Source of the DNA: Acidobacteriota bacterium
GTDB taxonomy: Bacteria > Actinomycetota > Actinomycetes > Actinomycetales > Micrococcaceae
Assembly: GCA_019352125.1 (NCBI GenBank)
Contig: JABBNV010000103.1
Span: 1-8,811 of the forward strand
Length of the DNA: 8,811 nt
Direction of reading: 5' to 3'
Translations under genes and position numbers: made by a program
The notes under the pieces: model-generated
Told to the model about the DNA's origin: nothing
Databases searched by the model: none
The model's input: the letters and a program-made list of their open reading frames with translations, nothing else
In this document: piece by piece, positions 1 to 6,397 of the stretch
Layout of the letters: each line of letters starts with the position of its first letter
Numbering within the stretch: position 1 is the first letter of the stretch

Positions 1-49
1 CAATTGGGTATGTTTTCTACTGACGCGTGAACCTACCCGATACAAGAGC

Positions 50-114
50 CATCACTGAAAAACCCCGTAAAGAGGTACTGCCTCCCTGCTCTTTAGGTGG
101 ACCCCTCAGTGATG
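50..114. repeat. Nested inverted repeat, possible structured RNA or mobile-element relic
   Basis: The outer arms CATCACTGA (50-58) and TCAGTGATG (106-114) are a perfect 9-bp match. The inner arms TAAAGAG (68-74) and CTCTTTA (89-95) are a perfect 7-bp match. The arms are separated by nearly symmetric stretches of 9 and 10 nt, and the central loop is 14 nt, so one long imperfect hairpin can form on either strand. No T-tract follows it on either strand, so a classical terminator is unlikely. It could be a small structured RNA, a protein-binding site or a degraded transposon end. Confidence 0.5.
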
Positions 115-147
115 ACCAGGTCTTCAATGCAGGTCCAATAAAGAACC
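88..147. repeat. Facing imperfect repeats resembling ISL3-type ends
   Basis: Starting at 88 on the plus strand is GCTCTTTAGGTGGACC. Starting at 147 on the minus strand is GGTTCTTTATTGGACC, followed by TGCATTGA. With one gap the two agree at about 13 of 16 positions and face each other. From position 50 leftwards the minus strand also begins GGCTCTT. As I remember them, ends of actinobacterial ISL3-family elements begin GGCTCTT and carry TGCATTGA close by. No transposase fragment and no 8-bp target duplication could be recognised around 88-147, so the origin is only a guess. Confidence 0.25.
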
Positions 148-194
148 CGTTGAGCTAAAATCCTACGTTTTGTGCAGTGCATGTCAATACGGCT

Positions 195-228
195 CTGACC
201 TGCGATAACAGGCGTTTCCGCAGGTCAG
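195..228. repeat. Perfect 10-bp inverted repeat, possible operon terminator
   Basis: CTGACCTGCG (195-204) and CGCAGGTCAG (219-228) pair perfectly across a 14-nt loop. It lies about 90 bp beyond the stop codon of the last operon gene, where a terminator would be expected. Neither strand has a run of T after the stem, so it would be a hairpin-only terminator, a type often proposed in actinobacteria. It could equally be a dispersed repeat or a recombination site. Confidence 0.4.
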
Positions 229-319
229 CCGTGGGGTGTGATCGTTAACATTGGGCCAAAAATCTTCCTAATATCGGCTTTCACCGGCGTGTCGTTGTCC
301 CGGGAGTGTCACTGATTCG

Positions 320-1942
320 CTAAGAATCTTCCCTGCTAAACAAGCATTCACCCTCATGCACCGTGCCGACGCAGACCGGATCAGAACCAGTATCCAAAGC
401 TGGCAGCAATGGGGTTCGCGCACGGGGGTCAGTGCTCCATGACTGAACTCGTTCATCAGCCACCTGGACCATGAGCTCTTCGACCTCCCAGATGGCAAAG
501 CTTGCCGGAGTGCCAGGCCCCAATTGTCCCAGCATGGGGTTGGCGTACCGGGCTGCGCGCCAACCGGCCCGGGTATGAGCAATAAATGCTGCTCGGGCAG
601 AGATTCGCTGCTGGCTCTGGTGATGTTCCAGAGCGGCGCGCACACTGGCCCAGGGGCGCCATGGTGTCACTGGAGCGTCCGAGCCAAAGGCGACGGGAAC
701 GCCTGCGGCAAAGAGGGACGCAAACGGGTTCAGTGTAGCTGCCCGCTCTACACCCAGCCGTTGGGAATACAAGCCGTCCGCCCCTCCCCACAATGCGTCA
801 AAGGCTGGCTGGCCGGAGACGGTTATGGAATAGTGAGCCAGGGCCTCGATGGCCTGCGGATCCACCATTTCCGCGTGTTCGAAGCGGTGCCCGGCTGCAC
901 GAATTGCGGAAATTCCTACCTGTTGCTCCGCCCGCTGGAGCCCCTCGATGGCCGCATCCATACCGGCGTCGCCAATAACATGGAAACCCGCCTGAATGCC
1001 CGCTTCAGAGCAAGCCGCCAGGTGCGCTCCCACCGCGGCCGCATCCAAATAAGAAGCACCTGAATTGTTGGCATCATCTGAATATGGAGCACGGAGCCAT
1101 GCAGTGTGGGAGCCGAGGGAGCCATCAATATTCAAATCCCCTGCTAGACCACGGACCGGTGTGCCCAGGCTAGCCAGCACCTCCCGGGCTTCACTGGCCG
1201 TGGTGACCGGTTGTGCCCAGTAGGGAAGCACTTCCGGCAGTCCATTCGCGGCACCGCTCAACTCGGCCAAGAGCGCTAGATCGGCTGGGGAGCCAACGCC
1301 TGGCGCGCTCATCTCCGTCAGGCCAACATAGCCCTGGCGAGCCGCCTCCTGCAGTGCTGCCCGTGCATAGTCCGCGCGCTGGCTATCCGTCAGCTGCCTG
1401 GTGGCTTCACGCGCCCGCTGGTGCGCTGCACGGGTGATAGGGCCGCCATGGGCATCCCAGCCGTCCAGATCCGCCAGGGAGAGCCTCGTGGCCATGCCTG
1501 CGGAGACAGCCGCCGAGTGCACATCGATGCGGGCCAGATAGACCTCCGCACCGCTGCCAGCCCGTTCCAACTCTTCGCCGCTGGGGGCTCGGTGCTCCGG
1601 CCAATGTGATTCATCCCATCCAAAGCCCAGGATCATACCGGTCTGACGCATTTTTGCCGCCGCCGCTACAGCGTCCAGGACGTCCCCCACCGAGGTAGCC
1701 ATACGTAGATCCAAGGTACCCAGGGATATGCCAGTCTCCGTGATGTGCGTGTGCGAATCCACAAACCCGGGAGTGATCAGTCCACCTTCCAGGTCCACCA
1801 CTGTCATGGATGAGTCAGCGATGGACGTGGCAGCGTGCTCGCCACCTACCCACGCAACGGTGTCTCCGTCCACCAGCATGGCGGTGGCCAACGGATCCGC
1901 CGAGCTGTAGACGGAACCGTTGCGATACAGGGTGAGAGACAT
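320..1942 (-). CDS. YtcJ-like metal-dependent amidohydrolase (amidohydrolase 3 family)
   Basis: A 540-residue cytoplasmic hydrolase of the amidohydrolase superfamily, YtcJ/COG1574 type, predicted to cleave an amide or related C-N bond with bound divalent metal. Visible features in order are an N-terminal beta-sandwich strand region, the metal-binding HxH at 64-66 (VDSHTH), the clade motif GDLNIDGSLGS (268-278), HVIGDAG (321-327), RFEHAE (353-358, His356), and GSDAP (420-424, catalytic-type Asp422) followed by PW-rich residues. Length is typical of the family. The ATG has a good ribosome site (AGGA at 1949-1952, 6-nt spacing). It starts 40 bp after helY ends and is probably the last gene of the operon. 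The lysine often found before ADG in YtcJ relatives is absent, with Asp269 near that place. There is no signal peptide. The substrate cannot be told; relatives include N-substituted formamide deformylases. I am sure of the superfamily, not of the reaction. Confidence 0.88.
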   Translation of the reverse strand: MSLTLYRNGSVYSSADPLATAMLVDGDTVAWVGGEHAATSIADSSMTVVDLEGGLITPGFVDSHTHITETGISLGTLDLRMATSVGDVLDAVAAAAKMRQTGMILGFGWDESHWPEHRAPSGEELERAGSGAEVYLARIDVHSAAVSAGMATRLSLADLDGWDAHGGPITRAAHQRAREATRQLTDSQRADYARAALQEAARQGYVGLTEMSAPGVGSPADLALLAELSGAANGLPEVLPYWAQPVTTASEAREVLASLGTPVRGLAGDLNIDGSLGSHTAWLRAPYSDDANNSGASYLDAAAVGAHLAACSEAGIQAGFHVIGDAGMDAAIEGLQRAEQQVGISAIRAAGHRFEHAEMVDPQAIEALAHYSITVSGQPAFDALWGGADGLYSQRLGVERAATLNPFASLFAAGVPVAFGSDAPVTPWRPWASVRAALEHHQSQQRISARAAFIAHTRAGWRAARYANPMLGQLGPGTPASFAIWEVEELMVQVADERVQSWSTDPRARTPLLPALDTGSDPVCVGTVHEGECLFSREDS

Positions 1943-1982
1943 TGAATTTCCTTTTTCAGTAACACCAAACGGTGAAGATTCA

Positions 1983-4811
1983 TTAACCTGCGACGGCGGA
2001 ATAGGCCACTACGCCGCGGCGCACCAGTTCAATACTCCGGACACACCGTTTGCGAAGGTCCGCGTCCAGCGTTGGCACCTTGGCCAGCTGGTCTAGTAAG
2101 TCAATCACTTGCTTGCTCCAGCGAACAAAATCTCCGGCGGCGAGCTCAGTGCCCTCCAGGACTTCCTGCAGGTGGCGCCCCCGGACCCATTTGTACATTG
2201 GCCAGACCAGGCCAAGCTCCGGCTCCCCTGTCAATGGCAACCGGTGCTGTTGCTCCACGTCCTCGAGCCTGGACCACTGCTCAATGACTCTCTCTATAGC
2301 GGATTCCAACGCCACACTAGGCATTTTGGGTCGCAGACCTCGTTCTTCACGCTTGGCCTGATAAACCAGCGCGCTGGCAACGGTGGCTAGCTCAGCAGGA
2401 TCCAAATCGTCCATAGCGCCAGCACGCAGGCTCAAAGAAATCAACAGATCTTTTTCCCCATAAACAAACCGCAAACGTTGGCCGTCCGCGCTGGGCCGCA
2501 TGGCGCCGTCGTCCCCCGTGGTCAGGTAACCGTAGGACGCCAGTAGCTCCGTCACACGGTCAAAGGTCTTCGCGATGGTGTTGGTGCGACCTTCAATTTG
2601 GCGCACTAGAGAATCCGTTTCCTTGCGCAGCGTCCACCACCGCTCGCTCCATCGGGCGTGTGATTCGCGCTCGCTACATCCGTGGCATGGATGTGCCCGG
2701 AGCGCCTTCCGGAGGGCAGCAATCTCACGCTCTGCTGCGGACGTTTCCTGGGAAGCGTCAAACCCGTGCCGCCGTCCCGGTGAACTAACGCCGGGGGCGT
2801 TGAGCGAGTGTCGAAGTGCGGCCACCAAATCCTTGCGGTCTTTGGCCAGTTTGGCGTTAAAGCCCTTCTGTATCCGCAGGTGCCCCACGGGTGTCAACGT
2901 ACCGTCAAGATCGTGAATACTGAGTCGGCGAATCTGCCGATCCAGAGTCAAAATTGTTGGCCGGGGTTCTCTGCTTTGCGAGTCAGCGGAAATAACGACG
3001 GCGGGGCCCGGAGAGCGGCCGCCCGGAACGTCCACCACGTCCCCCGGTGCCAGCCGTTCCAGTGACTCCTCTTCAACGGAGCGCAATTGCTTGTAGCGCG
3101 TCTTTGTTGCCCTATTCTCCGCATCCGAGAGTTCCCGGCGTAACCGCGAGTACTCAGCAAAGTCACCCAGATGGCAAGTCATAGATTCCTCAAAGCCGGC
3201 AAGCGAGGTTTCCCGGCTGCGTACCTGCCGGGCAAGGCCCACCACGGACCTATCGGCCTGAAACTGAGCAAAGGATGACTGCAAGATCTCCCGCGCTCGT
3301 GCCTGACCAAACTGAGCAATGAGGTTAATGCTCATGTTGTAGGTGGGCCGAAAGCTCGAATTGAGCGGGTAGGTCCGTTTTGAGGCCAGTCCTGCAACAG
3401 CTGCCGGATCAGTGCCTGGCAGCCAGAGCACCACAGCGTGGCCCTCCACGTCGATCCCGCGCCTGCCGGCTCGTCCCGTGAGTTGAGTGTATTCACCCGC
3501 AGAGATGTCCACATGGGCTTCGCCATTGAACTTTTCAAGCTTTTCCAGCACCACGGAGCGGGCCGGCATGTTCACGCCCAGCGCGAGGGTTTCGGTGGCG
3601 AAAACTGCACGCACCAGACCAGCGATAAACAAGTCCTCAACAACTTCTTTGAACGTGGGGAGCATTCCTGCATGGTGGGCCGCAAACCCACGGACCAAAC
3701 CGTCGCGCCACGCCCAGAACCCGAGGACTGATAAATCTCCTTCGGGAATGTCAGCGCGTGCGATATCAACCCGGCGAGCAATTTCCACCTGCTCGGCCTC
3801 CGTGGTCAACCACAGTCCTGATTCAACGCATTGCTTCACCGCGGCATCACAACCGGCGCGCGAGAAGATGAAGGTGATTGCGGGCAAAAGGTCTGCTCGG
3901 TCCAGTGCGGCAATGACCTGGGCTCTGTTGGCTCGCCGGGTCACTCGCGAGCCATTGTCCGCGCCCCGGCCCCTCTGCGTCTTGTCTCGCCGGCTGCCCC
4001 GATGGCCGTGGCCCCGGTGCTGGAGTTGGCTTGTCTCGCTGCGCGCCAGACGCTGGAGCTCCGGATTGACAGCAAAGTCATCCTTGCGTCGATCCGCCAG
4101 TTCATCAAAACTGACATCTGCCGCGAATAAATCAATAATGTCCCGCCCTACCATCACATGTTGCCAGAGGGGCACCGGCCGATGCTCTGACACTATGACG
4201 TCGGTATGCCCGCGAACCGTGTCCAGCCAGGCACCAAATTCCTCAGCGTTGGATACGGTGGCGCTCAGGGACACCACTTGAACCTCGCTGGGCAAATGGA
4301 TAATGACCTCTTCCCACACTGCGCCGCGGAATCGGTCAGCCAAATAATGAACCTCATCCATGACCACGTAGCCAAGATCATCCAAGGATTCGGAGGAGGC
4401 GTAGAGCATGTTGCGCAGCACTTCAGTGGTCATAACTACCACTGAAGCCTCAGAGTTGATGTTGGTATCCCCCGTCAGCAATCCAACGTTGTCCCTACCG
4501 TAGCGCAGGGCCAATTCCGCATACTTCTGATTGCTCAGGGCCTTGATGGGAGTCGTGTAGAACGCTTTCAACCCGCGTTCCAGAGCCAGGTACACGGCAA
4601 ACTCGCCCACGATGGTTTTGCCAGCTCCCGTAGGCGCGGCCACCAGTACGCCACGCCCGGATTCAAGTGACTGACAGGCTTCCACCTGAAACGGGTCCAG
4701 CTGGAAGTCCAGGGTGGATTCGAAAACACCCAGAGCTGTGCGGGAATGTGCTGCTCGATCCTTCGCAGCCTGATACCGAAGTGAAGGTGAAATTACGCTT
4801 TCGCCAGACAT
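1983..4811 (-). CDS. helY: HelY, Ski2/Mtr4-like DEVH-box RNA helicase
   Basis: A 942-residue superfamily 2 helicase that should unwind RNA or RNA/DNA duplexes using ATP; in M. tuberculosis the helY gene likewise follows tatC. All helicase motifs are visible: APTGAGKT (59-66, Walker A), TTPIKALS (86-93), TGD (113-115), TTEVLRNM (128-135), DEVH (152-155), SAT (183-185), FIFSRAG (314-320), ATETLALGVNMPAR (405-418) and QLTGRAGRRG (443-452). A basic His/Arg/Gly-rich linker (about 262-298) lies between the two RecA-like domains. The C-terminal half has a beta-rich insert (about 588-650), a His/Cys cluster HPCHGC (707-712) and the DSHCT-type domain (about 783-942). Length fits actinobacterial HelY. 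The ATG lies 18 bp after the tatC stop with a weak ribosome site (AGG, 8-nt spacing) inside a short inverted repeat. The physiological substrate is not evident from the sequence. Confidence 0.95.
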   Translation of the reverse strand: MSGESVISPSLRYQAAKDRAAHSRTALGVFESTLDFQLDPFQVEACQSLESGRGVLVAAPTGAGKTIVGEFAVYLALERGLKAFYTTPIKALSNQKYAELALRYGRDNVGLLTGDTNINSEASVVVMTTEVLRNMLYASSESLDDLGYVVMDEVHYLADRFRGAVWEEVIIHLPSEVQVVSLSATVSNAEEFGAWLDTVRGHTDVIVSEHRPVPLWQHVMVGRDIIDLFAADVSFDELADRRKDDFAVNPELQRLARSETSQLQHRGHGHRGSRRDKTQRGRGADNGSRVTRRANRAQVIAALDRADLLPAITFIFSRAGCDAAVKQCVESGLWLTTEAEQVEIARRVDIARADIPEGDLSVLGFWAWRDGLVRGFAAHHAGMLPTFKEVVEDLFIAGLVRAVFATETLALGVNMPARSVVLEKLEKFNGEAHVDISAGEYTQLTGRAGRRGIDVEGHAVVLWLPGTDPAAVAGLASKRTYPLNSSFRPTYNMSINLIAQFGQARAREILQSSFAQFQADRSVVGLARQVRSRETSLAGFEESMTCHLGDFAEYSRLRRELSDAENRATKTRYKQLRSVEEESLERLAPGDVVDVPGGRSPGPAVVISADSQSREPRPTILTLDRQIRRLSIHDLDGTLTPVGHLRIQKGFNAKLAKDRKDLVAALRHSLNAPGVSSPGRRHGFDASQETSAAEREIAALRKALRAHPCHGCSERESHARWSERWWTLRKETDSLVRQIEGRTNTIAKTFDRVTELLASYGYLTTGDDGAMRPSADGQRLRFVYGEKDLLISLSLRAGAMDDLDPAELATVASALVYQAKREERGLRPKMPSVALESAIERVIEQWSRLEDVEQQHRLPLTGEPELGLVWPMYKWVRGRHLQEVLEGTELAAGDFVRWSKQVIDLLDQLAKVPTLDADLRKRCVRSIELVRRGVVAYSAVAG

Positions 4812-4815
4812 GCTT

Positions 4816-4833
4816 CTAGCCTACGGTAGCTAG
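4816..4833 (-). promoter_or_regulatory. Small hairpin covering the helY ribosome site
   Basis: CTAGCCTAC (4816-4824) can pair with GTAGCTAG (4826-4833), apart from one unpaired base. It spans the tatC stop codon and the only Shine-Dalgarno-like AGG of helY. If it folds in the mRNA it would couple helY translation to ribosomes finishing tatC. It is short and partly A/T, so its stability is doubtful. Confidence 0.3.
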
Positions 4834-5666
4834 AGGTGTTCCAAATCCGCCGCGCTGGTGCCCAGATCCGCAGTCGCCTCGGATTCTTGGACATTCTTCG
4901 CGGTGCGAACATCGCGCCGCTTGTCCAACAGCACGCACAGCCCCATGGCTCCGAAGTACAGAACCAATAGCGGTGCGCCCAGGAAGAACATTGAATATAC
5001 ATCGCTGCCCGGTGCTGCCATGGCTGCCACCACGGTAATCCCCAACACTGTCATCCGCCAGGCCTTGAAGTACGTCCGGCCACGGACTATGCCGGCCATG
5101 TTGACCGCCACCATCACCACGGGCACCAGGAACGCAAAACCCATGAACAACAGCAGCTGCATCACGAAGGTGAGGTAATCAGTGGCATGGATGATGTTTG
5201 ATCCACCCTGCGGGGTGAAGGAGGTGAGCGCGTGCACAATGTTCGGCATGATCAACCAACCGCACCATACGCCCAGTAAGAACAGCGGGATCGCTGAAAA
5301 CATGTAGCCCAGCGTGTAACGACGTTCCTTGCTGGTCAGGCCGGGAGTAACAAATGCCCAGAGCTGATAGATCCAGACCGGTGAGGAGATGATTGCGCCC
5401 AGAAAAAACGCAGCCTGAAGTTGCAGGTCGAAGGACGTGGAAATTCCGTCAAAGTTAATGGATGCGGTAATGCCACGCTCTTTGGCAATCGCCGTGATCG
5501 GCGACGCCATCGCCGCAAACAATGGCTGATAAAGGATCCAGCCTGCCACGGACGCAATCAGCAGCCCAATGGCGGACTTAATCAATCTATTGCGCAACTC
5601 TATAAGGTGATCCTTGAGCGACATTCGCCCTTCAGGATTGGCCTTGCGCCCTGTACTCCGAGCCAC
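4830..5666 (-). CDS. tatC: TatC, twin-arginine translocase receptor subunit
   Basis: A 278-residue inner-membrane protein that recognises twin-arginine signal peptides and, with TatA, exports folded proteins. The cytoplasmic N-terminus carries the signature SLKDHLIELRNRL (16-28, Glu23). Six membrane segments lie near 30-48, 83-107, 118-140, 165-190, 200-217 and 224-246. The first cytoplasmic loop has FVTPGLTSKERR (105-116, Glu114 matching E. coli Glu103). SDVYS (221-225) matches the conserved Asp near the last helix. Oddly, Leu180 stands where E. coli has the membrane Glu170 (FLVPV against FEVPV), and Phe238 stands where many have a Glu in the last helix. The tail beyond 248 is hydrophilic. 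The GTG start gives 14 residues before Met15; I prefer it because, as I recall, M. tuberculosis TatC has a similar NPxx(x)MSL extension. ATG at 5622-5624, with AAGGG close by, is the alternative. It lies 21 bp after tatA. Confidence 0.96.
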   Translation of the reverse strand: MARSTGRKANPEGRMSLKDHLIELRNRLIKSAIGLLIASVAGWILYQPLFAAMASPITAIAKERGITASINFDGISTSFDLQLQAAFFLGAIISSPVWIYQLWAFVTPGLTSKERRYTLGYMFSAIPLFLLGVWCGWLIMPNIVHALTSFTPQGGSNIIHATDYLTFVMQLLLFMGFAFLVPVVMVAVNMAGIVRGRTYFKAWRMTVLGITVVAAMAAPGSDVYSMFFLGAPLLVLYFGAMGLCVLLDKRRDVRTAKNVQESEATADLGTSAADLEHL

Positions 5667-5687
5667 GGTTCCGGGTGCCTGAGTTCC

Positions 5688-5975
5688 TTAGACCTGGGGG
5701 GTGGACGGCGGGGTGCCACCGTCGCGGGGCTCACCCGTGCGCGGCGGATCGTTGACGATCTTGCCTTCCATGGGCGAATCGGCCGCGGAACCATTGGTGC
5801 CGGAGCCTGACTGCGGCTTACCGTCGTTCTTCATTTCCTTGACCTCGGACTTGATGATGCGCATTGACTGGCCCAGGCTACGCGCCATGCCAGGGAGTCT
5901 TGGAGCTGCGAACAGCAAAATCACTACGACGATCAGTACGATCAGCACGGCGGGATTTTCAAAAAGTTTGCCCAC
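5688..5975 (-). CDS. tatA: TatA, pore-forming subunit of the twin-arginine translocase
   Basis: A 95-residue single-pass membrane protein that oligomerises to let folded proteins cross the membrane. One hydrophobic helix (about 8-22) is followed by a hinge, an amphipathic helix (about 27-48; RLPGMARSLGQS then the basic/acidic SEVKEMK) and an unstructured Gly/Ser/Pro-rich acidic tail. The start NPAVLIVLIV and the gene order are typical of actinobacterial TatA. The normally near-invariant Phe-Gly hinge reads Phe22-Ala23, and the usual basic residue two places later is Pro25. The GTG start has a strong ribosome site (AAAGGA at 5982-5987, 6-nt spacing). It is 32 bp after the small membrane protein gene and 21 bp before tatC. 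No TatB gene is visible in the window; Gram-positive TatA often covers that role, and actinobacteria usually encode TatB elsewhere. Confidence 0.95.
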   Translation of the reverse strand: MGKLFENPAVLIVLIVVVILLFAAPRLPGMARSLGQSMRIIKSEVKEMKNDGKPQSGSGTNGSAADSPMEGKIVNDPPRTGEPRDGGTPPSTPQV

Positions 5976-6007
5976 GGTAAGTCCTTTCTAGTGAATACAT
6001 CCTACAT

Positions 6008-6388
6008 CTAGGGCAGGGTACTCAGTTCTACATCAGAGAGTTTTTGAAGTTGCCTACGTTGAGTCCGCAGAGCAACCCGACGTGCACGCCGGACGGACTT
6101 CCGCTTGGCCTTGGCACCGAAGTAATCATCCTTCATTTGCTCCGGTGAGGCAAAGATAGCCACGCCAGCAATTTTGGGCTCGGATACGGTGGCCGAGGTT
6201 GTGGATTCATCCACCGTTGCGCCCGTATCGGAGTAGTCTCTCCGCGCATCCAGGGCCGCGGAGGCATGAGCCAGTTCTTGCCGAGTGGCGGCAAACCGAC
6301 GCCACAACCACAGTCCGAGCGCCCCAACATAGAGCAGCGACACGGCTACCAGTGCTACCCAAATAACAATCCACGACCACCAAGGCAT
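6008..6388 (-). CDS. Small single-pass membrane protein of unknown function
   Basis: I do not recognise a family with a known role. The 126-residue protein has one long Trp-rich membrane segment (about 4-29) ending in Arg-Arg (30-31), which predicts N-outside, C-inside topology. Then come a short helical, possibly coiled stretch (35-50), a Thr/Ser/acidic linker (51-70), a segment PKIAGVAIFASPEQMKDDYF (71-90) and a very basic stretch (92-112). Such a tail could bind nucleic acid, phospholipid or an acidic partner. The ATG lies only 9 bp after the pafBC stop with a weak GAAG ribosome site, suggesting translational coupling. tatA follows after 32 bp. It is TatB-like in having one helix and a charged tail, but lacks TatB sequence features. 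Codon pattern and intact frame support a real gene; I recall similar short proteins at this place in other Micrococcaceae, but that is unchecked. Confidence 0.85.
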   Translation of the reverse strand: MPWWSWIVIWVALVAVSLLYVGALGLWLWRRFAATRQELAHASAALDARRDYSDTGATVDESTTSATVSEPKIAGVAIFASPEQMKDDYFGAKAKRKSVRRARRVALRTQRRQLQKLSDVELSTLP

Positions 6389-6397
6389 AACTTCAGT

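Larger units (their letters stand above)
1..319. other. Intergenic region, no gene, rich in inverted repeats
   Basis: No open frame here has a plausible start, ribosome site and recognisable protein, and I could not fold a tRNA from either strand. It follows the stop codon of the amidohydrolase, so its right part is probably that operon's 3' untranslated region. It contains nested inverted arms at 50-114, a partly overlapping pair at 88-147 and a perfect 10-bp pair at 195-228, listed separately. Positions 231-319 show no further structure that I can support. The density of repeats suggests a former mobile-element boundary or a structured transcript end; this is inference. Confidence 0.6.

Noticed and set aside
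23..116. Minus-strand short frame through the repeat region, considered as a transposase tail
   Set aside because: The roughly 30 readable residues show no transposase motif, and the frame is closed by a stop shortly upstream.
1..319. tRNA gene in the left intergenic region
   Set aside because: The stems do not fit a cloverleaf, and no anticodon arm or T-loop sequence is present.
268..645. Minus-strand open frame running into the left intergenic region
   Set aside because: It overlaps the amidohydrolase end in another frame and has no family features; the amidohydrolase frame is clearly the real one.
524..1063. Plus-strand open frame of 179 codons
   Set aside because: It is antisense to conserved amidohydrolase motifs, has Cys/Gly-rich shadow-type composition and no supporting ribosome site that I could see.
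1963..1974. CACC/GGTG mini-hairpin between helY and the amidohydrolase
   Set aside because: A four-base stem is too small to support a terminator or regulatory call.
3487..4281. Plus-strand open frame of 264 codons
   Set aside because: It lies wholly antisense to the clear helicase motifs of HelY, and its Ser/Arg-rich translation resembles no protein I know.
5622..5624. ATG as the start of tatC
   Set aside because: It is possible, but the GTG 14 codons earlier keeps an N-terminal extension like that recalled for mycobacterial TatC; kept as an alternative only.
6008..6388. Small membrane protein considered as TatB
   Set aside because: TatB has a short N-terminal helix followed at once by a long amphipathic helix; this protein has a Trp-rich helix, a disordered acidic linker and a late basic tail.
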